Source of the DNA: JBLHKS01 sp047620505 | GTDB lineage: Bacteria; Verrucomicrobiota; Verrucomicrobiia; Verrucomicrobiales; DEV007 | Direction of reading: 5' to 3' | Assembly: GCA_047620505.1 (NCBI GenBank) | Contig: JBLHKS010000053.1 | Location: 1-36,996, forward strand | Length of the DNA stretch: 36,996 nt | Shown here: positions 17,938 to 26,226 of the stretch, piece by piece | Position numbering within the stretch: position 1 is the stretch's first letter | How the letters are laid out: each line of letters opens with the position of its first letter | Program-made: the position numbers and the translations under genes | Notes under the pieces: generated by a model | The model's input: only the letters and a program-made list of their open reading frames with translations | Told to the model about the DNA's origin: nothing | Database searches by the model: none

Positions 17938-19181
17938 GGAACTCGAACCTGACGATTTGGCGTTTTCCAGAGGATCTTCGCGACCCAAACTCGGTTGTCG
18001 GCACCTCGCGCGATCAGCGGCGCGGGATCGTGATAATTCGGCCCTGGAGCCTGCATCCACTCGGTCACGGTTACCCAGGTTTCGTCTTCGCTGATCGCGG
18101 TAACGCCGAAGTTGCCCATCCGTGCGCCCTTTTCCGGAACGAGCACTCGCTCGGAGTCGCGGATCACCTGGAGCTTGTCAGGATCCACCCTTGCGATGAA
18201 CAGCGGCGCTCGATGCCGGAAAACATGGTCGTTATCCGCGCCGCGCCTCGTGTAGACGAGAAAGAGCGCGTCGCTGTGGCTGACCCAATGAGTTTGGGTG
18301 TTGTAATTTCCAAGAATCTCGCCGTCGTCGAAGTGCCACTTCACCGGTTTGGAATAATTCAGACCGTCATCGCTGACAGCGACGTAGCCGTCTTCGTCGT
18401 TGCGCAATGTCAGGAAAAAGCGACCATCAAAACTGGTTAGCGAAGGTTCAGGAAACCCACGCTTCACCGGGACGGTCAACTCGCTGCCGTGCTCGACGTA
18501 TTTCAGCGTCTTGCCGTCAAGTCGACAGCGCATCACCGTGGTTGAGTACTGCTGGGTGTCGGGCGCTTTGAAATACGTCGGAAGAAGGATATCGCCGTTA
18601 GGAAGATCGAAACGCTGAACGCAGCCGGAACCGCTGTTTTCGAACTTGGGATCGTCCGGCATTTCGATCGTTTTCCAGGGCGACCAGGTGTGCGTGTCAG
18701 GCTCGTAAATCGCGTAGGCCGTGCCGCGCGGTCGAGTGTGCATGACCCGGTTGTTTTCGTAGACAACGGTGTGGCCCGTGCCCAGCAGCTGCTGACTTTT
18801 CGCGTGCCAGCTCGGCCAGAAATCGCAAACCGTAATCTCAAGGTCGGTTTTTTCTTTCCACTCGAACGGGATCCGTTTGAACGACGCGTGTTCCTTCGGC
18901 TCGCTCCAGGTTTTGCCGCCGTCCGTCGTGCGCATTTCGTTGAGCGCGTAGAAAATGTCCGATCCCGAGAGCTGAAGCTTTTGCAGCGTCATGACGACGG
19001 CCGGATCTTCGCCGGAATCCGGGTCGGCCGGGATCGCGCCTGCCCTCGCGTGAACCCAACAGAATTTGGCGTCAAAGCCCTGCGTAGCGACCGTGAGATC
19101 GACGTCGTAGAGCGGGTCGGCCATGGCGGTTAGCCGGAGGCTCAAGGCGAAACAGACTTGAGCAAGGATGCGCGTTCTCAT
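17934..19181 (-). CDS. Sialidase-fold (BNR/Asp-box) exported protein
   Basis: A 415-residue protein with a short signal peptide (ending about TAMA-DP), so it is probably periplasmic. An Asp-box sequence, TTDGGKTWS, lies near residue 85, with other blade-like repeats (SDDGLNYSKP, FPEPSLTSFDGRFFLTLRN), as expected of a six-bladed sialidase-type propeller. Sialidase-fold proteins include exo-sialidases and other glycan-binding or hydrolysing enzymes. Catalytic residues cannot be assigned with confidence, so the activity is left open. It leads the minus-strand operon and overlaps the DUF1549/DUF1553 gene by ATGA. This links a glycan-type domain with the DUF1549/DUF1501 pair. An exact palindrome is at 18783. 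Confidence 0.75.
   Translation of the reverse strand: MRTRILAQVCFALSLRLTAMADPLYDVDLTVATQGFDAKFCWVHARAGAIPADPDSGEDPAVVMTLQKLQLSGSDIFYALNEMRTTDGGKTWSEPKEHASFKRIPFEWKEKTDLEITVCDFWPSWHAKSQQLLGTGHTVVYENNRVMHTRPRGTAYAIYEPDTHTWSPWKTIEMPDDPKFENSGSGCVQRFDLPNGDILLPTYFKAPDTQQYSTTVMRCRLDGKTLKYVEHGSELTVPVKRGFPEPSLTSFDGRFFLTLRNDEDGYVAVSDDGLNYSKPVKWHFDDGEILGNYNTQTHWVSHSDALFLVYTRRGADNDHVFRHRAPLFIARVDPDKLQVIRDSERVLVPEKGARMGNFGVTAISEDETWVTVTEWMQAPGPNYHDPAPLIARGADNRVWVAKILWKTPNRQVRVP
18783..18794. repeat. CAGCAGCTGCTG palindrome
   Basis: Exact copy in the sialidase-fold gene, QQLL frame. Confidence 0.9.
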
Positions 19182-19348
19182 TCGGGATTCAATGACGTCC
19201 AGCCGGAAATGGCAAGCTGATTGCGAACTTCGGCGAATCGAACCAGGAACAGCGCCGAGGAAAATGCCTGAATCTTGCAGAAAACCCGGTCCGCTTGAGC
19301 TGAAAGCCTTCGGAGCGCACCCCGGTGTATTTGGAAACCCTATTTAAG

Positions 19349-21013
19349 ATGAGATTCGCGATTTACTCACTTTTGGCTTTCGGACTGTCCTGTTCGGCCA
19401 GCGCCGCGTCTCTTCATGAAGAGATCGATTCCTACGTTGAGGCTGGATTCTCGCGATTCGAAGTGGCTCCGGCCCAGCGCTGCGACGACGACGAGTTTGT
19501 CCGCAGAATCTATCTGGATTTCACCGGAAAAATCCCGGATGCGCGGACGGCGAGCCGCTTCATCGCGAACACCAATCCGGAAAAGCGCGCCAGTCTGATT
19601 CAGCAGCTGCTGGACAGCAATGCTTTCGCCGAACGGATGGCGGTGGTCTTCGATGTGATGCTGATGGAGCGACGGGCGGACAAATATGTGACCACGCCCG
19701 AATGGCGCGCCTACCTCGCGAAATCGTTCGCCGAAAACAAGCCGCTCGATGTCCTGGCTCGCGAGATTCTGGTCGGCGGTAGCGTTGAAGACGAGCTTCG
19801 TCCGGCAGGTAAATTTTATCTGGATCGAGCCGTCGACAAAGACGCGCTGGTCCGCGACACCGGCCGACTTTTCCTCGGGATGGACCTGCAATGCGCGCAG
19901 TGCCACGATCACCCGACGATCGACGACTGGAAGCATCAGCATTATTTTGGTCTGAGCGTTTTCTTCGCCGGAAGCAAGATTTACAAGCGACCGGACGGCA
20001 AAATTGCGCTTCAAGAAAACCTCATCCCGGATGTCGAATTCGTTTCCGTTTTCAAGCCTGACATCACCAACAAAACTGGCCCGCAAGTTCCGTTCGGAAA
20101 GACGCTGACGATCCCGCCTTTCGAAAAAGGCGAGGAATTCGTCGAGAAGCCGTCGAAGACCGTTCCTGCCGTTCTCAAATTCGGCCTCCGCGATCTGCTG
20201 GCCAATGAACTTCCGACATCGCAGACTCCAGCGTTTTCGCGCAACCTCGCAAATCGACTTTGGGGGATCATGTTAGGGCGTGGAATCGTTCATCCTTACG
20301 ACATGGATCATTCGGAAAATCCGCCGTCTCATCCAGAGTTGCTCGACTTCCTCAGCCTGCAGTTGCAGGAGTTGAAATTCGACACCAAGACGTTTTTGAA
20401 AGAGATCGCGTTGAGCGAAACCTATCAGCGTTCCAGCGCCGCGCCTGTGGGCGTTGATCCGAATTCGATTCCGCCGGAGTCGTTTGCGATGGCGATTTTG
20501 AAGGGGCTCAGTCCGGAGCAGCTGTTCGAGAGCCTGCTTGCTTCGACCCAGAGCGATGACGTTTTTGCCTCGCAGATCGAGGCATCGCTGCGCGAGGATG
20601 GGGAAAAATACGAAGAACTCAGCGCTGATGGCGAGAAAATGGAAGTAGCGCGAACTGACCAGCGTACGAAACGGATTGCGGAGTTTGTCGGGACGTTCGC
20701 GAGCACACCGGGTAGGCCAGAGGGCGAATTTCAAGCGTCTCTGCCGCAAGCGCTGTTTCTCGCGAATTACAACGCGGTGGTCGAGTGGCTAGAGCCGCGG
20801 GACGGAAATCTCGCCGAGCAGCTGCTGGGTCGCGACGAGCCGCGGTCGGTAGCGGAAGATGCATATTTGGCGATTCTTTCGCGTTACCCAACAGAGGAAG
20901 AAATCGCCCTCGCGACCGAACATTTTGAAGCGCGCGGGCAAAAGCGTCCAGCCGCAGTGACCGAGCTGATCTGGTCTCTCATCGCATCCGCAGAATTTAG
21001 ATTAAATCATTAA
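19349..21013 (+). CDS. DUF1549/DUF1553 exported protein, short form
   Basis: A 554-residue exported protein with a clear signal peptide (about 1-20, ending SASAA). DUF1549 includes RRIYLDFTGKIPDARTASRF and the motif CAQCHDH at 182-188. DUF1553 includes FSRNLANRLWGIMLGRGIV, HPELLDFLS and ALSETYQRSS. I chose ATG 19349, which places the signal at residue 1; GTG 19325 would add eight residues. There is no PSCyt1 domain. It heads a four-gene run of two DUF1549/DUF1553-DUF1501 pairs, with only 8 bp before the DUF1501 gene. Palindrome copies are at 19601 (exact, IQQLLD) and 20816 (one mismatch). Confidence 0.88.
   Translation: MRFAIYSLLAFGLSCSASAASLHEEIDSYVEAGFSRFEVAPAQRCDDDEFVRRIYLDFTGKIPDARTASRFIANTNPEKRASLIQQLLDSNAFAERMAVVFDVMLMERRADKYVTTPEWRAYLAKSFAENKPLDVLAREILVGGSVEDELRPAGKFYLDRAVDKDALVRDTGRLFLGMDLQCAQCHDHPTIDDWKHQHYFGLSVFFAGSKIYKRPDGKIALQENLIPDVEFVSVFKPDITNKTGPQVPFGKTLTIPPFEKGEEFVEKPSKTVPAVLKFGLRDLLANELPTSQTPAFSRNLANRLWGIMLGRGIVHPYDMDHSENPPSHPELLDFLSLQLQELKFDTKTFLKEIALSETYQRSSAAPVGVDPNSIPPESFAMAILKGLSPEQLFESLLASTQSDDVFASQIEASLREDGEKYEELSADGEKMEVARTDQRTKRIAEFVGTFASTPGRPEGEFQASLPQALFLANYNAVVEWLEPRDGNLAEQLLGRDEPRSVAEDAYLAILSRYPTEEEIALATEHFEARGQKRPAAVTELIWSLIASAEFRLNH
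19601..19612. repeat. CAGCAGCTGCTG palindrome
   Basis: Exact copy in the short DUF1549/DUF1553 gene, QQLL frame. Confidence 0.9.
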
Positions 21014-21021
21014 ACCTCGTT

Positions 21022-22290
21022 ATGAATCCAGCCTGCCAATCTCCAGATCATCTCGTTTCAAGACGAAGCATGCTCGCAAACCTCGCCCTCGGTGGCGCTG
21101 GAATCAGTTCGCTGATTCATCCTGCGATTGCGGGGCAAATTGAAGCTCAAAAAAAGCAGGTGCTGATCTTCCTGCTCAACGGCGGGCTTAGCCAATTTGA
21201 GTCGTTCGATCCGAAGCCAGGAACGGACACCGGCGGGCCGTTTCGGTCGATCCCGACTTCCGTTCCGGGCACGCATTTCAGCGAGCTCATGCCTCACACA
21301 GCCACCATCGCTCACAAGCTCGCGGTCGTCCGAAGCGTCTACGCGGAGAAAGTCCCGGGAAGCCACGGTGGAGCCCGCGATTACGTTGAGTCAGGCCGCG
21401 CGCCCCAGCTCGGGCCGTATCCGCTGATGGGTCCGGTGATGTCCAAAATGATGGGACCAAACGAAGAATTGCCCGGCAACATTCACGTCGCACCGAGTCG
21501 CTGGGGTCCACGTCAGGATGCCGCTTTTCTAGGTCCTAAGCACGCTTCTCTGGTTTTAAGCGGAGCCAAACCGCCGCTGAATGTCGACCGCCCTGAGATT
21601 CTCGGCCCGGAGTCTGACGATGTGCGTTATCGGCTTCGCCAGATGGCCGACATGCGTTTTTCTCAACGTCGGCGCACAGCCCACACCGAGGCTTACAACT
21701 CGTCTTACGAGCAAGCCCAGCAACTCATCGAACGCAAAGAACTTTTCGACGTTACCAAGGAGTCCGCCAAGGACCAGGAACGCTACGGAAATCACGATTT
21801 CGGTCGGCACTGCCTCATGGCGCGCCGGTTGTTGGGACAGGGAGTGACTTGCGTTAAAGTTACCCACAACAACTACGACTCACACATGGAAAACTTCAAT
21901 TTCCACTTGGAGCAGCTCGGCGAATTCGACAAACCTTTCACGACTCTGATCAACGATCTCGACGAACGAGGCCAATTGGACAGCACGCTGGTCATGCTCA
22001 TCACAGAGTTCGGCCGCACACCTGAAATTCGCCCGGATCTTGGTCGCGACCACTACCAGGACAGCTGGTCGGTCGTGCTCGGCGGTTGCGGAATTCAGAC
22101 GGGCGGAGTGCTCGGTGCAACCAACGAAAATGGGACCGAAATCGCAGACAGGCCCGTTCACGTCGCTGAAATGTTTCACACCTATCTCGAAGCCGTTGGT
22201 CTCAATCCAAGAGCAGTTCACAAAGTCGGCGACAACCGGATCCGTGTCGGAGCACCCGAGCATGCCGCCGTTCAAGAGTTGCTCTTTTGA
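21022..22290 (+). CDS. DUF1501 protein, Tat-exported
   Basis: A 422-residue DUF1501 protein with an SRRSMLANLALGGAG twin-arginine signal. Hallmarks are LIFLLNGGLSQFESFDPKP, AVVRSVYAEKVPGSHGG, HCLMARRLLGQGVTCVKV, MLITEFGRTPEI and GRDHYQDSWSV. It is paired with the DUF1549/DUF1553 gene 8 bp upstream and followed after 33 bp by the next pair. It is one of the few long genes here without a copy of the palindrome. Confidence 0.9.
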   Translation: MNPACQSPDHLVSRRSMLANLALGGAGISSLIHPAIAGQIEAQKKQVLIFLLNGGLSQFESFDPKPGTDTGGPFRSIPTSVPGTHFSELMPHTATIAHKLAVVRSVYAEKVPGSHGGARDYVESGRAPQLGPYPLMGPVMSKMMGPNEELPGNIHVAPSRWGPRQDAAFLGPKHASLVLSGAKPPLNVDRPEILGPESDDVRYRLRQMADMRFSQRRRTAHTEAYNSSYEQAQQLIERKELFDVTKESAKDQERYGNHDFGRHCLMARRLLGQGVTCVKVTHNNYDSHMENFNFHLEQLGEFDKPFTTLINDLDERGQLDSTLVMLITEFGRTPEIRPDLGRDHYQDSWSVVLGGCGIQTGGVLGATNENGTEIADRPVHVAEMFHTYLEAVGLNPRAVHKVGDNRIRVGAPEHAAVQELLF

Positions 22291-22323
22291 TTGAAGAAGC
22301 CCCGCTTTGATCTATGATTCGGG

Positions 22324-24735
22324 ATGCGCCGAATTCAAAGCCTTACGCTGATTGCCTTAGGGTTCTGCTCTTCCCCCCTTCTCTTTTCTGCTGAGATCAG
22401 CGAGGCAGAGGTCGCGTTTTTTGAGACCAACATTCGGCCAGTCCTCGTTGGGAACTGCTACGAGTGCCACTCGATCGAATCCGGCAAATCCAAGGGCGAT
22501 CTGCTGCTCGATTCGCGCGATGGGATTCGCCGCGGCGGAAGCCTCGGACCCGCCGTCGTCCCGAATGCGCCGGATGAGAGCCTTCTTTTGGCCGCGATTT
22601 CGCATGCGGATCCCGACCTTGAGATGCCGCCTCGAAAAGCCCGGCTCGCCGACTCAGTTCAGAACGATTTTCGTCGGTGGATCGAAAGCGGCGCGCCGGA
22701 TCCGCGCGAAGCCGACGCCAGTGTCCGACAAGCGCCGACGACGATCGAGGCTGGCCGTGAGTTCTGGGCATTCCGGAAACCAGCCTCCTCGGCCTTGCCG
22801 AAAACTAAGCTGAAGAACTGGGCGAAGCGCGATCTCGACCACTTCATCCTCGCTGAGCTTGAAGCCAAGGGACTTGAGCCTTCTCCAGATGCTGAGCCGG
22901 CTGTGATTCTTCGTCGCCTCCACTTTGATCTGGTTGGTCTGCCGCCTTCGCCGGAGGTGCTGGTTACCTTTCTGGATAGAGTCGAGAAAAGCGGCTTGGA
23001 CGCAGCTCTCGATCAGGAAACCCAGCAGCTGCTGGAGTCCGATCGCTACGGCGAACGGTGGGCTCGGCATTGGATGGACGTCGCTCGCTTCGCCGAATCC
23101 AGCGGCAAGGAAAGCAACGTAGCATTCCCACATGCCTGGCGATATCGCGATTACGCGATCGATGCGTTCAACGAGGATCTGCCCTACGATCGATTCGTTC
23201 TTGAGCAGCTTGGAGGCGATCTTTTGCCCTACGATTCGGATGCCGAACGAGCTCGGCTACTCATCGCGACTGGCTTCCTTGCCTTCGGCGCAAAAGGGCT
23301 GAATGAAATGAATCGCGCTCAGTTCGCCGCTGACTTGGTTGATGAGCAAATCGACACCGTGAGCCGAGCTTTCATGGCCCAGTCGATTGCCTGCGCACGC
23401 TGCCATGATCATAAATTCGATCCGTTTCCAATGGCCGATTACTACGCGCTTGCCGGCGTTTTTCGAAGCACAGAAACGTTTTTCGGCACCTGGATCGATT
23501 CAGAAAACAACGTCGGCGGAGACCTGATCACTCTGCCTGCTCTTGAAGATCAGCTCATTCCAAATCCGTCGATTCCGAAGACGAAAGTCGATCAACTGAA
23601 CGAGCAGCTCGCGGCACTCCAAGCGGAGAAAAAAGCGGGAGCGAAGTCGATTCGCGACGCGCTTCGAATCCTTTGGCGAAGCGGCGGAATCGAAGGACAG
23701 CTGGAAACGGTCGATGAGGACGGGAACGCGCTTCCTCTCTGCATGGGAACGTTGGATCGAGCAGAAATCGTCGATGCTCACTTGTTCGAACGCGGCGAAG
23801 TCGACAAGCCGAAGGAGAAGATCCCGAGGGCGTTTCCGCGTGTCGTTCAGGTCGAATCGAATCCGCCGCTCGATCGGCAGAGCGGCCGAATTGAGCTAGC
23901 CCAGTGGCTAACGCATCCGGATCATCCGTCGACGTCCCGAGTGATGGTGAATCGAATCTGGAGGCACATGTTAGGACGTGGAATCGTTCGCAGCACCGAC
24001 AATTTCGGCTTCAACGGGGATCGCCCGGATCATCCGGAGCTGCTCGACAACTTCGCCCTTCAATTCATCGAAAACGGTTGGTCCGTGAAGGCGATGATTC
24101 GCGAAATCGCGCTTTCCCGAACCTACCGGCAAAGCTCCACATTTCGACAAAACGCCTTCCTGACAGACCCAGAAAATCGTTTTCTCTGGCGAATCGAAAA
24201 GCAGCGTCTCGAAGCCGAATGCATTCGCGATTCGATGCTCGCGGTGTCTGGCGAGATCGATTTTTCCCGGCGCCCGGCCTCGCTTGTAGCGGAGGTCAGC
24301 AAGCAGTCGATCGCGCTCTACGGATTCGATCGAAACATCCCAAGAGACCTCGACGGCTCTAAGCGCCGATCCGTTTATTTGCCCGTGATTCGCGATCGTC
24401 TGCCCGACGTCCTCGCCCTGTTTGATTTCGCCGAACCCAGCCTCGTCACAGGTCAGCGGGACACCACAAACGTCCCGGTCCAAGCGCTCTACCTTTTAAA
24501 CAGCTCTTTCGTTTTAGAGCAAAGCAAAGCTTTCGCCAGTCGGCTCGATCGCGCGGCGTCCAACCCGAATGACCAGATCAAGCTGGCCTACCAGCTCTGC
24601 TTTTCGCGCTCACCCGAGCCCGCCGAATTTGATCTAGCGCGAACGTTTTTCGAAAAACACAAAGATCGCAAGACGGCCTTGGCGTTGCTCTGTCAGGCAC
24701 TCATTTCGACTGCCGAATTCCGCAATCTCGACTAA
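22324..24735 (+). CDS. PSCyt1-DUF1549-DUF1553 exported protein with two CxxCH motifs
   Basis: An 803-residue exported protein with a signal peptide (about 1-22). PSCyt1 has CYECH at 45-49 and LLLDSRDGIRRGGSLGPAVV. DUF1549 includes FDLVGLPPSPE, YGERWARHWMDVARFAES and a second haem-type motif CARCHDH at 357-363. A charged spacer (about 415-470) is followed by DUF1553 with SRVMVNRIWRHMLGRGIV, HPELLDNFA and LSRTYRQSS. It is the full-length version of the short DUF1549/DUF1553 proteins at 16078 and 19349. The DUF1501 partner begins 2 bp after its stop. Two CxxCH motifs suggest a dihaem periplasmic redox protein; the substrate is unknown. An exact palindrome is at 23023. Confidence 0.92.
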   Translation: MRRIQSLTLIALGFCSSPLLFSAEISEAEVAFFETNIRPVLVGNCYECHSIESGKSKGDLLLDSRDGIRRGGSLGPAVVPNAPDESLLLAAISHADPDLEMPPRKARLADSVQNDFRRWIESGAPDPREADASVRQAPTTIEAGREFWAFRKPASSALPKTKLKNWAKRDLDHFILAELEAKGLEPSPDAEPAVILRRLHFDLVGLPPSPEVLVTFLDRVEKSGLDAALDQETQQLLESDRYGERWARHWMDVARFAESSGKESNVAFPHAWRYRDYAIDAFNEDLPYDRFVLEQLGGDLLPYDSDAERARLLIATGFLAFGAKGLNEMNRAQFAADLVDEQIDTVSRAFMAQSIACARCHDHKFDPFPMADYYALAGVFRSTETFFGTWIDSENNVGGDLITLPALEDQLIPNPSIPKTKVDQLNEQLAALQAEKKAGAKSIRDALRILWRSGGIEGQLETVDEDGNALPLCMGTLDRAEIVDAHLFERGEVDKPKEKIPRAFPRVVQVESNPPLDRQSGRIELAQWLTHPDHPSTSRVMVNRIWRHMLGRGIVRSTDNFGFNGDRPDHPELLDNFALQFIENGWSVKAMIREIALSRTYRQSSTFRQNAFLTDPENRFLWRIEKQRLEAECIRDSMLAVSGEIDFSRRPASLVAEVSKQSIALYGFDRNIPRDLDGSKRRSVYLPVIRDRLPDVLALFDFAEPSLVTGQRDTTNVPVQALYLLNSSFVLEQSKAFASRLDRAASNPNDQIKLAYQLCFSRSPEPAEFDLARTFFEKHKDRKTALALLCQALISTAEFRNLD
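23023..23034. repeat. CAGCAGCTGCTG palindrome
   Basis: Exact copy in the PSCyt1-DUF1549-DUF1553 gene, QQLL frame. Confidence 0.9.
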
Positions 24736-24737
24736 CC

Positions 24738-26168
24738 ATGAATCCATCCAATTTCTCTCGGCGACACGCCCTTAAAAACCTGTCCTCGGGATTTGGCTAC
24801 CTCGCATTTGCGGCGCTCGCCCACAAATCCGCGTCAGCAGCAGCTGCTGGCCGCGGCGGACCGCTCCAACCAAAGTCGACGAGCTTTCCGGCTTCTGCCA
24901 AAAGGGTGATTTTTCTGACCATGCGAGGCGGCCCGTCGCATGTCGATCTCTTCGATCATAAGCCGGAATTGATCAAACGATCTGGCAAACCAGCGGAACT
25001 CGGCAAGGCGGGCGCTGGCCCTCCCCTTCTCGGACCGATCCGGCCGTTCAGGCAAGCGGGAAACTCGGGCCTCTGGATGTCGGAACTCTTCCCGAACCTG
25101 GCTCGCCACGCTGACGATCTTTGCATCATCAACAGCATGCACACCGACCTGCCGAATCATGCCCAAGCCTTCGGCCAGATGCACACCGGGACGTTTCAAT
25201 TCGTTAGACCTTCGTTAGGCGCATGGACCCTTTATGGACTCGGCACCGAAAATCAAAACCTACCCGGATTCATCACTTTGAACCCGCCTGCCGAATTCGG
25301 TGGAGCCCAGAATTACGGCAACGGATTTCTCCCGTCTGTTTGTCAGGGAACGAAGATAGGAAGCAGTGAATTGCCTGGTCTTTACAAGGCGCTGATGGGC
25401 GACCGCAAAGAGCCGGGGCCGCCGATGCGGAACATTGAAAACACTGAAATCCCGCGCGCCGTGCAGCGATTGCAAGTTGATCTCGTGCAGGGTCTGGATC
25501 GCTTGAAATTGGCTCGCGACGGCTGGAATCCGGAGGTCGAAGGCGCGATTGAATCCTTCGAACTGGCTTTCCGGATGCAGGCCGAGGTGCCCGGAGTGCT
25601 GGACCTCAAAAGTGAACCGAAGTCAGTTCTGGATCTCTACGGGATCGGTGAGAAAGGCGTGAACGAAGGGTTTGCTCGGCAATGCATTTTAGCCCGACGG
25701 CTAGCCGATTCAGGCGTTCGATTTATCGAAGTGACGGCTCCTGAAAACTGGGATCACCACTTTTTTCTCCACCAGCGTCTGCCCGAAGCCTGCGCTGCGA
25801 CGGACAAGCCGATTGCTGGTTTGTTAGAGGATTTGAAGCTGCGCGGAATGCTCGACGACACGCTCGTCATCTGGGCAGGCGAATTCGGCCGAACGCCCTA
25901 CGCACAGGGCGGAATGGGCCGCGATCACAACAACAAAGGCTATTCGATCTGGATGGCTGGAGGCGGGGTCAAAGGCGGGATGGCCCACGGCACGACCGAC
26001 GATCTCGGCTACCGGGCTGAAGAAAACCCGGTTCACATCCACGATTGGCATGCGACGATTCTGCACTTGTTAGGGCTCGATCACCAGAACCTGACCTTCA
26101 ACTACGCAGGACGCGATTTCCGACTAACAGACGTAGACGGAAATGTCGTAACGGAGATCCTCGCCTAG
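24738..26168 (+). CDS. DUF1501 protein, Tat-exported
   Basis: A 476-residue DUF1501 protein. The N-terminus reads NFSRRHALKNLSSGFG, a Tat motif, followed by an alanine-rich h-region. Hallmarks are FLTMRGGPSHVDLFDHKPEL, CIINSMHTDLPNH, QCILARRLADSGVRFIEV, VIWAGEFGRTPYA and GRDHNNKGYSIWMAGGG. It starts 2 bp after the PSCyt1-DUF1549-DUF1553 gene, so the two are almost certainly co-translated. Its closest relative in the window by eye is the DUF1501 protein at 13728-15107 (shared GRDHN, DLHATILHLLGLDH-type and GRDFRLTDV-type endings). An exact palindrome lies in the alanine-rich signal region (24838). Confidence 0.92.
   Translation: MNPSNFSRRHALKNLSSGFGYLAFAALAHKSASAAAAGRGGPLQPKSTSFPASAKRVIFLTMRGGPSHVDLFDHKPELIKRSGKPAELGKAGAGPPLLGPIRPFRQAGNSGLWMSELFPNLARHADDLCIINSMHTDLPNHAQAFGQMHTGTFQFVRPSLGAWTLYGLGTENQNLPGFITLNPPAEFGGAQNYGNGFLPSVCQGTKIGSSELPGLYKALMGDRKEPGPPMRNIENTEIPRAVQRLQVDLVQGLDRLKLARDGWNPEVEGAIESFELAFRMQAEVPGVLDLKSEPKSVLDLYGIGEKGVNEGFARQCILARRLADSGVRFIEVTAPENWDHHFFLHQRLPEACAATDKPIAGLLEDLKLRGMLDDTLVIWAGEFGRTPYAQGGMGRDHNNKGYSIWMAGGGVKGGMAHGTTDDLGYRAEENPVHIHDWHATILHLLGLDHQNLTFNYAGRDFRLTDVDGNVVTEILA
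24838..24849. repeat. CAGCAGCTGCTG palindrome
   Basis: Exact copy in the DUF1501 signal region, AAA frame. Confidence 0.9.
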
Positions 26169-26226
26169 ATTTCCTCCGAGAAATCCCGCTTGTCGTCGAG
26201 GAAACGCCGCGCTTGTTGATCAACCT

